From an uncultured Clostridia bacterium (GTDB taxonomy: Bacteria; Bacillota; Clostridia; Christensenellales; Pumilibacteraceae), in contig CAKQJJ010000075.1 in NCBI GenBank assembly GCA_934247335.1, forward strand, positions 1 through 6,489: a DNA stretch of 6,489 nt. The letters run 5' to 3'. Below are positions 1-6,381 of this stretch, in pieces; within the stretch, counting starts at the first letter, position 1; the number at the start of each line of letters is the position of its first letter. The notes below the pieces were generated by a model, which saw only the letters and a list, made by a program, of their open reading frames with translations, was not told the DNA's origin and did no database searches. A program made the translations under genes and the position numbers.

Positions 1-184
1 GAATAATATCGGATACGCTTCTCAGTCCCATCGGAACGAACTGTTCTTTCAAAAGTCCTTCGTATCCTCTTTCGATTCCCACTACTTCCATGCCGCTTAC
101 GATTCCGGCACGTACGACCGCACGTATTGCGGCATTCATTCCAGGCGCGTCTCCGCCGCTGGTAAGTACACCAATTTTTTTCAT
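1..184 (-). CDS. pfkA: 6-phosphofructokinase, N-terminal 61 codons, cut by window edge
   Basis: ATP-dependent 6-phosphofructokinase phosphorylates fructose 6-phosphate to fructose 1,6-bisphosphate, the committed step of glycolysis, in the cytoplasm. The protein starts MKKIGVLTSGGDAPGMNAAI and runs on with R21 and R25, which match positions known as effector-site arginines in E. coli PfkA. The glycine-rich TSGGDAPGMN (residues 8-17) is the family ATP-binding loop, and GYEGL (40-44) and SVSDII (56-61) also align without gaps to E. coli PfkA. The ATG at 184 is preceded by a good Shine-Dalgarno sequence and its own promoter. About four fifths of the gene lies beyond the left edge, so the catalytic Asp region and allosteric class cannot be judged. 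The reading frame is intact as far as it goes. Position directly after dnaE is common in clostridial genomes, where pyruvate kinase often follows (recalled, not seen). Confidence 0.96.
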   Translation of the reverse strand, partial: MKKIGVLTSGGDAPGMNAAIRAVVRAGIVSGMEVVGIERGYEGLLKEQFVPMGLRSVSDII

Positions 185-191
185 ACTTTTT

Positions 192-198
192 TCCTCTT
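192..198 (-). promoter_or_regulatory. Shine-Dalgarno sequence of pfkA
   Basis: The minus strand reads AAGAGGA, then 7 bases, then the ATG at 184. This fits a Bacillota ribosome binding site and supports the chosen pfkA start. Confidence 0.8.
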
Positions 199-219
199 GA
201 ATTTTTCTCTACTTACGGT

Positions 220-248
220 ATTATAACAGATTATTCGCAAAAAATCTA
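220..248 (-). promoter_or_regulatory. Extended -10 promoter for pfkA
   Basis: A perfect TATAAT (225-220, minus strand) is preceded by TGT, giving a TGnTATAAT extended -10 element. Seventeen bases further upstream is a poor -35 match, TAGATT (248-243). Extended -10 promoters tolerate a weak -35. Transcription would start near position 213 and give a leader of about 30 bases before the pfkA ATG. It lies entirely in the 77-base gap after dnaE, so pfkA can be transcribed independently of the upstream operon. I see no hairpin followed by a T-run in this gap, so read-through from dnaE may add to expression. Confidence 0.65.
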
Positions 249-261
249 CTGTTTTTCGGTA

Positions 262-3200
262 TTATTCCGCAATTTTTATATTTCCTTCTCCGACAACGGC
301 GTAAGTTTCGAGCAAAAGCGAATTATTTACGTTAACTTTAAGCCCGAGCGGATACAATTTGTTGTCGTCCGTGTTTTTGACGAACGTGTCGTCGCCGCCC
401 GGATACGCCTTCAAAATTTCCTGCAATTTGTCGAAATCGTCCTGAGCGCAGCGCTCGAAAGACATATAAAAGCATATTTTTTTGCTGCTCGACTTAACTT
501 CGCCCTTGTTCCACGGTTCAATCGAATCGACCATAAGCGTGTAGCCGTTTTCGCTGCCGCGCAGTTTTCCTTTTATGGTGACCATACTTTCGGGCTGGAA
601 CAGCGGCTTCAACTTTTTGTACTTGAAGCCTGTTACCATTACGTCCACCGTTCCGTACAGGTCTTCGAGCTTGCCCAAGCCGAATTCGTTGCCCTTTTTA
701 CTTAGCTTTCTGCCCGCTTCGACAAGCATTCCGCCCATGGTGACCTCTCTGTTCTCGTCCACGGCGGGCGCGTCGTTTTCCGCTCCCTCTTCGTTTTCGT
801 CGGAAGCCGAATCGTCGTCGTCCTTAACGAGCATCGACGTGTTGAATTCATACTTTCTGAGATGATCGGCGTATTCGTCGAGCGGGTGACCGGTAAGGTA
901 CACGCCGGCAACCGTTTTTTCCATTTTGAGCTTGTAAAACAGGTCGTATTCCTTCATATCGGGATAGCGGAAATCTTCCTCCACGCCCGAAATTTCCTCG
1001 TCGAACAGCGAAAACTGACCGGAAAGCTTGGTTTTCTTGTCCTTTATCGCGCGGTCGAGCATTTGTTCGTACACCGCGATAAGCTGACTGCGCGTTTGTC
1101 CGAAGCAGTCGAACGTACCGGCGTATATAAGGCATTCGAGCTGCTTTTTATTAATATGCCCGCTTGCCATACGATTTATGAAGTTTACGAAGCTTTTGAA
1201 ATCGCCGTTTTTCTCGCGCTCGGCTACTATTTCTTCTATCGCGTTGTACCCGACGCCTTTTATCGCCGCCATACCTATTCGCACGTTTCCGTCTTCAACC
1301 GAAAATTCGCTGTACGAGCGGTTTATATTGGGCGGATAAACCTTGTATCCGTGATCTTTGAGATAGGTAAGGTAATTGGTTATCTCGCCCATATCGGTGA
1401 TACGGTTGTTCAAGATTGCCGTAAAGAACTCGACCGTGTAATAACATTTGAGGTACGCAGCCTGATAGGACAGGTATCCGTACGCGCAGGCGTGAGATTT
1501 GTTGAACGCGTAGGACGCGAACTGAGTCATGTCGTCGAATATTTTGTTTGCGACTTCCTCGGAAACGCCGGTGGCTATCGCGCCGGGAACGTTTATCTTT
1601 TCGTTGTGCAAGCCGTGAATGAATATCTGTCGTTCGGCAGCCATTGCAGCCGCTTTTTTCTTACTCATTATTCGGCGCACGATGTCCGCTCTTCCCAAAG
1701 AGTATCCGCCGAGAGCCTGCACCAGCTTCATGACCTGCTCCTGATAGACCATGACGCCGTACGTGACGTTGAGAATGGGTTCGCACAAAGGATGGTCGTA
1801 TTTAATCTCGTCGGGGTGCTTTTTGTTATAAATATATTCCGGTATCTTATCCATAGGACCGGGACGATAAAGCGAAATTCCTGCTATTATATCTTCGAGA
1901 GAGGACGGCTTTAAGTCGCGCATGAACTTCTTCATGCCCTCGGATTCCAGCTGAAACACCGCGTGCGTGTCGCCGTTACCGACCATTTCAAACACGTTGT
2001 CGTCGTCGTAAGTAAAGCCGTTGTAAAAGTCCACGTCCACTCCGCGCGTTTTCTTTATGATATTTATCGCTTTGGTAATGTCGGTTACGGTGCGCAGCCC
2101 CAAAAAGTCCATTTTGAGAAGTCCAAGCTCCTCGCACTCTATCATGTTGAACTGCGTGACTATAATTCCTTCGCTCGATTTCGCCATAGGAATATGATCT
2201 GCAATCGGGTCGCGGCAAATGATGACGCCCGCCGCGTGCATGCCGGTCTGGCGCGGCATACCCTCTATTTTCATTGCCATATCCAGTATGCTTTTAAGCT
2301 GCGGATCGGTTTCGTACATTTCTTTAAGCTCGGGAACTACCGGGTTTTCGTCCGGTTTGAGCGGCGGCAAAAGTCCGAGAATATGCCCGATATGGTTTTT
2401 ACCCATCATTTTGGGCATGAGCTTGGTGATAGAGTTTACGACGTCGAACGGCATGTTGAACACTCGCGCCACGTCCTTTATCGCAGCTTTCGCCGCCATG
2501 GTACCGAAAGTGACTATCTGCGAAGTGTTGGCTCTGCCGTACTTTTCGATGACGTATTCAACCGTGCGCTCGCGTCCGTCCACGCAGAAGTCGACGTCGA
2601 AGTCGGGGTTGGAGACACGTTCAGGGTTTAAGAATCGCTCGAAGAACAGATTATATTTAAGCGGATCGACTTTGGTTATGCCGATTGCGTACGCAACTAT
2701 GCTTCCTACGCCGCTGCCTCGTCCGGGGCCGACCGGAACGCCGTGCGTTTCCGACCAGTTGATGTAGTCCCACACGACCAGAAAGTATTCGACGAAGTGC
2801 ATGCTGCTTATTATGCCCAGTTCGTACTCGGCGCGAGAACGGATTTCTTCGGTAACGTCGCCGTATTTCTTTTTAAGCCCTTCGTACGTAAGCCGACGGA
2901 TAAAGTCCTCGGGAGTAGAACCGTCTTCCGGAATGTAAAACGGATTAAGCGGTTCGCGGCGGAAGAAATAGCACTCGCATTTATCGGCTATTTCCAGCGT
3001 GTTGGCAAGCGCCTCCGGGAGCGTGGGGAACACCTTTTCCATTTCCTCGGCGGTTTTGAGATAAAACTCGCGCGTGGGAAAATATCCGTCGTCGTTTGAC
3101 GGAAGCGAAATGTCCGCAGCCTGCTCTTTAAGCTCGGTTTCGAGGTCGAGTGTACGGCGGAACGAAATGCATTGCAGCACCTTTTGCATAAGGCTGTCCT

Positions 3201-3888
3201 CTTTGTTGAGGTAATGCACGTCGTTGGTTGCCACTATTTTCACGCCGCGGTCGCGCGCCACTTTTATAAGCAGCGGCAGAATGCGCTTCTGATCGGCAAT
3301 GTTATGGTCCTGAATTTCGACGTAGTAGTCGTCGCCGAACAGCGCCTTGTATCTGTCCACTACCTCGTACGCCTTGTCCATATCGTTATTGAGCAGTGCC
3401 TGCGGAAGTTCGCCGGCAAGGCATGCGGACAGGCAGATTATGCCCTCGGCGTGGTCTTTAAGCAGGTTGAAATCTATTCTCGGCTTGTAGTAAAGTCCGC
3501 GGGTATAGCCTTCGCTGACCATTTTTATAAGATTTTTATAGCCGACTTCGTTTTTGGCAAGCAGCACGAGGTGATTGAGCTTGGGCATTTTTCCGCCTGT
3601 GGCAACGCGCACGTCCATATTTTCGGTGACGTACACTTCGCAGCCGATAATGGGCTTAACCTTAAACGGGCGGCGTTCTTTTATAAAATCGAACGGATCG
3701 GCTTTGGGATCGGTGTAACGGATTGCCGTTTTTACGAATTCGAGCGCGCCGTACATATTTCCGTGGTCGGTGATCGCGACGGCGGGCATGCCCAGTTTTC
3801 CGCATTTTTCAAAGATAGCCGGAAGGCGGGTCGCGCCGTCCAGCAGACTGTATTCTGTGTGCAAATGTAAATGAACGAAATCGGGCAT
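262..3888 (-). CDS. dnaE: DNA polymerase III alpha subunit, DnaE type (1208 aa)
   Basis: C-family replicative DNA polymerase acting at the fork. Domains in order: PHP domain (about 1-290), with H8, H10, D17, H42, E84, H106, C155, D223 and H225 matching the nine metal ligands known in mycobacterial DnaE1; palm/thumb/fingers (about 300-820), with PVGPGRGSG (385-393), PDFDVDF (428-434) and DFLGLRT (594-600), whose D431, D433 and D594 correspond to the E. coli catalytic D401, D403 and D555; YRPGPMD (674-680) and FNKSHACAYGYLSYQ (795-809); helix-hairpin-helix (about 868-890); a likely clamp-binding motif QFSLF (958-962); an acidic linker (1023-1048); an OB fold (about 1048-1125); and a C-terminal domain of the kind I recall in clostridial DnaE. 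Start is the ATG at 3888, overlapping the whiA stop (TGATG), with a strong SD. In Bacillota, PolC usually shares replication with DnaE; polC is not in this window. Length and frame are normal and no frameshift is seen. Confidence 0.98.
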   Translation of the reverse strand: MPDFVHLHLHTEYSLLDGATRLPAIFEKCGKLGMPAVAITDHGNMYGALEFVKTAIRYTDPKADPFDFIKERRPFKVKPIIGCEVYVTENMDVRVATGGKMPKLNHLVLLAKNEVGYKNLIKMVSEGYTRGLYYKPRIDFNLLKDHAEGIICLSACLAGELPQALLNNDMDKAYEVVDRYKALFGDDYYVEIQDHNIADQKRILPLLIKVARDRGVKIVATNDVHYLNKEDSLMQKVLQCISFRRTLDLETELKEQAADISLPSNDDGYFPTREFYLKTAEEMEKVFPTLPEALANTLEIADKCECYFFRREPLNPFYIPEDGSTPEDFIRRLTYEGLKKKYGDVTEEIRSRAEYELGIISSMHFVEYFLVVWDYINWSETHGVPVGPGRGSGVGSIVAYAIGITKVDPLKYNLFFERFLNPERVSNPDFDVDFCVDGRERTVEYVIEKYGRANTSQIVTFGTMAAKAAIKDVARVFNMPFDVVNSITKLMPKMMGKNHIGHILGLLPPLKPDENPVVPELKEMYETDPQLKSILDMAMKIEGMPRQTGMHAAGVIICRDPIADHIPMAKSSEGIIVTQFNMIECEELGLLKMDFLGLRTVTDITKAINIIKKTRGVDVDFYNGFTYDDDNVFEMVGNGDTHAVFQLESEGMKKFMRDLKPSSLEDIIAGISLYRPGPMDKIPEYIYNKKHPDEIKYDHPLCEPILNVTYGVMVYQEQVMKLVQALGGYSLGRADIVRRIMSKKKAAAMAAERQIFIHGLHNEKINVPGAIATGVSEEVANKIFDDMTQFASYAFNKSHACAYGYLSYQAAYLKCYYTVEFFTAILNNRITDMGEITNYLTYLKDHGYKVYPPNINRSYSEFSVEDGNVRIGMAAIKGVGYNAIEEIVAEREKNGDFKSFVNFINRMASGHINKKQLECLIYAGTFDCFGQTRSQLIAVYEQMLDRAIKDKKTKLSGQFSLFDEEISGVEEDFRYPDMKEYDLFYKLKMEKTVAGVYLTGHPLDEYADHLRKYEFNTSMLVKDDDDSASDENEEGAENDAPAVDENREVTMGGMLVEAGRKLSKKGNEFGLGKLEDLYGTVDVMVTGFKYKKLKPLFQPESMVTIKGKLRGSENGYTLMVDSIEPWNKGEVKSSSKKICFYMSFERCAQDDFDKLQEILKAYPGGDDTFVKNTDDNKLYPLGLKVNVNNSLLLETYAVVGEGNIKIAE

Positions 3889-4790
3889 CAGTTGTTCTCC
3901 TTCGTGTTTTCGGCAAGCTCGACGAGTTTGTTAAGCCGGTTTTTAACCGTGCTTCGGGCAATGCCGGTCAAAGCGGATATTTCTGCAAGGCTGAGTTCGG
4001 GATTATCGGTGCGGCACTCGGCAACTTCTATCAGTTTTTCGGGCAAAAGCTCGTATTTTCCGCTTTTTTTCAGTTTTTTGATAGCTTCTATCTGTCTTAC
4101 GGCTGCGTCGACAGTTTTGCCGATATTGGCGTATTCGCAGTTGTTCACTCGGTTGGAACGACGGCGTACGTCGCGTATGGCAAGCTCGTCGTTGAGCGCG
4201 ATTACCGCCTTGCTGGCACCGGTAAGAGCCAGGCAATCGCACACCGTTTCGCTGCCCTTTAAGTATACTATTATTTTCTTTTCGCGCACGATGGTCTTTG
4301 CGGGAAGCGAAAAGCGTTCCAGAAGCGAGGAAAAATCGGCGGCAAATTCGGGATTGGACACGCCGAATTCGAGATGATAGCCCGCCTTTGCCGAAATGCT
4401 GCCGGCGCCCAAAAAAACGCCGCGGATATAATTTACCGCGCAGCAGTCGTTTTCGACGAGCGAGGGCAAAATGCCTTCTTCCACCACGGTGTGACCGTCT
4501 TCGAGCCTGAAAATGCCCACGTCGTGCATGACAAGCATTGCCGCGTCGCCGCTTAAAACCAGTTTTCTGCCCGCTTTTATCGGCTCGAAACCGTAAAAAT
4601 CGCGTATTATGGAAGCGGTTTTTTCCAATAGATCTTCGTTTTCGGAAACGATTTCCACCGCAAGCGTTTTATCGCGTATTACGACCGAACCGGTCGAATG
4701 TATCACGGCGGACAAAAACGCCGTCCGGCAGCAGTCGGCGCCGAATTTGAGTTTTACCACTTCGTTTTTCGCAAGTTGAGAATAGTTCAC
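3888..4790 (-). CDS. whiA: WhiA-type sporulation/cell-division regulator (300 aa)
   Basis: WhiA couples a LAGLIDADG homing-endonuclease-like fold without nuclease function to a C-terminal helix-turn-helix. It controls sporulation genes in Streptomyces and affects division and chromosome segregation in Bacillus subtilis. Family marks: FLGAGSIS (126-133) followed by YHLEF (138-142); SNRVNNCEYANIGKTVDAA (212-230), the conserved NR..N.E.ANI.KTV.AA block; and a C-terminal helix-turn-helix (about 263-293) beginning NPELSLAEISALTG and continuing with a recognition-helix-like ARSTVKNRLNKL. Length is typical. The start is a GTG at 4790 that overlaps the previous stop codon as GTGA, with AGGAG nine bases upstream; no ATG lies near the conserved N-terminus. 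The gene is the third of a tightly packed four-gene operon. In most Bacillota rapZ and yvcK precede whiA; here the PHP gene abuts it directly. Confidence 0.95.
   Translation of the reverse strand: MNYSQLAKNEVVKLKFGADCCRTAFLSAVIHSTGSVVIRDKTLAVEIVSENEDLLEKTASIIRDFYGFEPIKAGRKLVLSGDAAMLVMHDVGIFRLEDGHTVVEEGILPSLVENDCCAVNYIRGVFLGAGSISAKAGYHLEFGVSNPEFAADFSSLLERFSLPAKTIVREKKIIVYLKGSETVCDCLALTGASKAVIALNDELAIRDVRRRSNRVNNCEYANIGKTVDAAVRQIEAIKKLKKSGKYELLPEKLIEVAECRTDNPELSLAEISALTGIARSTVKNRLNKLVELAENTKENN
3896..3902 (-). promoter_or_regulatory. Shine-Dalgarno sequence of dnaE, inside the end of whiA
   Basis: The minus strand reads AAGGAGA followed by 7 bases to the ATG at 3888. It is the strongest ribosome binding site in the window. 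It sits in the last codons of whiA, so dnaE is translationally coupled to whiA yet can also recruit ribosomes itself. Confidence 0.85.
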
Positions 4791-5542
4791 TTTTTCCGGC
4801 TCCTGAACACGGGTATTTTATCGAGGTTGGCGATGCGCTCGGCGGGAATATGCAGCCTGTCCACGACGGCTTGCGGCACCGAAAAATCGCCCACTTTACC
4901 CGGCGAATGAGCGTCGCTGTCCAAAATGAAATCGATGCCTAGTTCAACCATTTTTTCTATTTCCGCGTCGGTAAGGTTTACGCGCTTGCCGTTAAGTTCC
5001 ACCAGCGTTCCGAAATGCTTACAGGCTTTCGCAACTTCCACGGCGTCGGCGCAGATTGCGTAATTCATATGCGAAATTATGTCTATTTTGTGCTTTTCGA
5101 GCATTTTTATATAGGCGTCGGTGTTGCGGACGATATCCTTTTTGCCCGGTTTTCCCGTCACGGAATACCATAAATTGGGCATTGCGAACGAAAAAGCCTG
5201 CCCGAAATTTTTGGGATACGCGCCCTTGTGGAAGCCGCACACCACGATGTCGAGCAGTTTTTCTTCGCCTTCTTTAAGGTCGATGTCGCCGTTACTTGAA
5301 ATGAGGTTGCATTCAAGCCCGACGTACACTTTGATATCGTCGTATTTTTTATTGAGTTCGTCGGCTTGGGCGCGCATAACCGAAAAAGCGCTTCGTTTCA
5401 CCGCGTACGCCATATGCCCGAAACCGTGATCGGTTATTGCTATTTCTTTCAGTCCGAGAGAGCGCGCAAAAGCTACGTTATCCTCGACGGATCCCGTGCC
5501 GTGACTGAATGTCGTGTGAGTGTGGTAATCTCCGAAATACAT
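4787..5542 (-). CDS. Stand-alone PHP-domain metallohydrolase, putative phosphoesterase (251 aa)
   Basis: PHP (polymerase and histidinol phosphatase) family enzyme, probably cytoplasmic since no signal peptide or membrane segment is visible. It starts MYFGDYHTHTTFSHG. H7, H9, H14, H39 (in ITDHG), E77 (in GLECN), H105 (GFHKG), H158 (SHMNY), D210 and H212 (DSDAHS) line up with all nine ligands of the trinuclear metal site of E. coli YcdX, so hydrolytic activity on a phosphate ester is likely; the substrate is unknown. Residues 106-157 make a longer insertion between the sixth and seventh ligands than in YcdX and may form a substrate-covering lid (inference). An in-frame TTG precedes the ATG at 5542, but the ATG sits at the better distance from GGAG and overlaps the murB stop as TGATG, so I chose it. 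A PHP gene between murB and the rapZ-yvcK-whiA cluster is, as I recall, frequent in Clostridia. Histidinol phosphatase is an alternative, but there are no his genes here. Confidence 0.9.
   Translation of the reverse strand: MYFGDYHTHTTFSHGTGSVEDNVAFARSLGLKEIAITDHGFGHMAYAVKRSAFSVMRAQADELNKKYDDIKVYVGLECNLISSNGDIDLKEGEEKLLDIVVCGFHKGAYPKNFGQAFSFAMPNLWYSVTGKPGKKDIVRNTDAYIKMLEKHKIDIISHMNYAICADAVEVAKACKHFGTLVELNGKRVNLTDAEIEKMVELGIDFILDSDAHSPGKVGDFSVPQAVVDRLHIPAERIANLDKIPVFRSRKK
4800..4804 (-). promoter_or_regulatory. Shine-Dalgarno sequence deciding the GTG start of whiA
   Basis: AGGAG on the minus strand lies nine bases before the GTG at 4790, within the 3' end of the PHP gene. It supports GTG as the true whiA initiation codon despite the non-ATG triplet. 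Confidence 0.7.
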
Positions 5543-6348
5543 CAAAAATCTCCGTATATCTTTATCTCGCGTTCGGGAACAAACCCGAATGCACTCTCTG
5601 TCTTGTTTTCGATTAGTTTTATAAGCTCGTACACGTCGGCAGGCGACGCTCCGCAGTCGTTTATAATGAAATTCGCGTGGATTTCCGAAATTTTCGCGCC
5701 GCCGATCCGCCGTCCTTTCAGTCCGAGCTCGTCGATGATTTTGCCCATCGATAACCCCGGGGGATTTTTGAACGTGCAGCCTGCCGACCTGCCTTTCGGC
5801 TGACCGGCTCGCGCCGTTTTTGCCGCCGTAAGATTGGTTTCGATTTCCGAAAAATGCCGCTTTAATAAATTAAGTCGGGTGGAAATTATTACGTCGCCGG
5901 GCAAAAAGCCGCTGCCGCGGTAACGAAAACCGCACTCGTCGCGAGTTAAGTTTATTACGCTGCCGCCTCTGAAAACTGTTACGCCGCTAACGACGGACGA
6001 AATATCGCTGCCGTTTGCGCCTGCGTTTCCGACGATCGCGCCGCCAAGCGTTCCGGGAAGACCCCACGCCCATTCAAGCCCGCCAAGGCCGAGCAGCGTT
6101 GCCCGGGCACACAGACGACTTAATTTTTCGCCCGAATACGCCGTGACTTTACATCCGGAAAATTCCGATCCCTCAACTCGGTTTATTACGAAATCGGGAA
6201 GATTGCGCTCGCCCGCCAGCACGTTGCTGCCTCCGCCGAGTATCACGGCACCTTGGCGAAGCAATTCTTCGGGCTTTTCCGCCACGAAAACGCGGGCTTT
6301 TCCGCCCACGCCCAAAGTCGTATAGCGAAACAAAAAATCTTCACGCAT
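5542..6348 (-). CDS. murB: UDP-N-acetylenolpyruvoylglucosamine reductase (268 aa)
   Basis: MurB is the cytoplasmic FAD enzyme that reduces UDP-GlcNAc-enolpyruvate with NADPH to UDP-N-acetylmuramic acid, the second committed step of peptidoglycan precursor synthesis. Visible marks: YTTLGVGGKA (9-18) at the start of the FAD domain, LGGGSNVLAGE (37-47), the WGLPGTLGGAIVGNAGANG block (95-113), FRYRGSGF (141-148) with the substrate-binding Arg144, GCTFKNPPG (190-198), GLKGRRIGGAKISEIHANF (209-227) and PEREIKI (258-264), where E261 matches the catalytic E325 of E. coli. The residue aligned with catalytic Ser229 of E. coli is Cys191. The protein is on the short side because it begins almost at the FAD domain and has little N-terminal extension; it looks like the short, type II form without the E. 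coli-type loop. The start is the ATG at 6348, preceded by AAAGAGG, but see the promoter overlap. It is the first gene of the coupled operon. Confidence 0.96.
   Translation of the reverse strand: MREDFLFRYTTLGVGGKARVFVAEKPEELLRQGAVILGGGSNVLAGERNLPDFVINRVEGSEFSGCKVTAYSGEKLSRLCARATLLGLGGLEWAWGLPGTLGGAIVGNAGANGSDISSVVSGVTVFRGGSVINLTRDECGFRYRGSGFLPGDVIISTRLNLLKRHFSEIETNLTAAKTARAGQPKGRSAGCTFKNPPGLSMGKIIDELGLKGRRIGGAKISEIHANFIINDCGASPADVYELIKLIENKTESAFGFVPEREIKIYGDF
5550..5553 (-). promoter_or_regulatory. Shine-Dalgarno sequence of the PHP gene
   Basis: GGAG on the minus strand is 7 bases from the ATG at 5542 but only 4 from the in-frame TTG at 5545. This favours the ATG. It lies in the last codons of murB. 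Confidence 0.65.
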
Positions 6349-6350
6349 AC

Positions 6351-6379
6351 ATTATACCTCTTTTATGTGAAATTTTCAA
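6351..6379 (-). promoter_or_regulatory. Consensus sigma-A promoter overlapping the murB start
   Basis: TTGAAA (6379-6374), a 17-base spacer and a perfect TATAAT (6356-6351) on the minus strand form the best promoter in the window. The -35 lies in an 11-base palindrome, TGAAA-T-TTTCA (6368-6378), which could serve as a small operator (inference). The -10 ends two bases before the murB ATG, so initiation would fall near 6344, inside the annotated gene. It could drive the operon with a later murB start, be a minor or inactive promoter, or drive only the downstream genes. Confidence 0.6.
6357..6363 (-). promoter_or_regulatory. Shine-Dalgarno sequence of murB, inside the promoter spacer
   Basis: AAAGAGG on the minus strand is followed by 8 bases and the ATG at 6348, a normal arrangement. 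These same bases form the end of the -35/-10 spacer of the promoter below, so the site is usable only on transcripts that begin further upstream. Confidence 0.55.
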
Positions 6380-6381
6380 GT

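Noticed and set aside
229..256. An intrinsic terminator after dnaE
   Set aside because: The only dyad (ACAG...CTGT with a bulge) is AT-rich, short and not followed by a T-run on the transcript.
862..1914. A 350-codon open frame on the plus strand, antisense to dnaE
   Set aside because: It lies wholly opposite a strongly conserved polymerase gene, its translation resembles no family I know, and it has no ribosome binding site. The codon bias of dnaE leaves this antisense frame open. The other plus-strand frames opposite dnaE (1963-2631, 2219-2767, 2743-3099, 3172-3870) are rejected for the same reason.
4003..4242. Homing endonuclease in the whiA region, suggested by its LAGLIDADG-like fold
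   Set aside because: WhiA proteins share the fold but are regulators; there is no intron or intein boundary and the gene is full-length WhiA.
3871..4377. A 168-codon plus-strand frame opposite whiA
   Set aside because: Antisense shadow of whiA with low-complexity Ser/Leu-rich content and no start signals.
5543..5545. TTG as the start of the PHP protein
   Set aside because: It would add a single residue and lies only 4 bases from GGAG; the ATG immediately after it has better spacing and overlaps the murB stop.
5366..5803. A 145-codon plus-strand frame spanning the murB-PHP junction
   Set aside because: It is antisense to two well-identified genes, with no recognisable domain or ribosome binding site.
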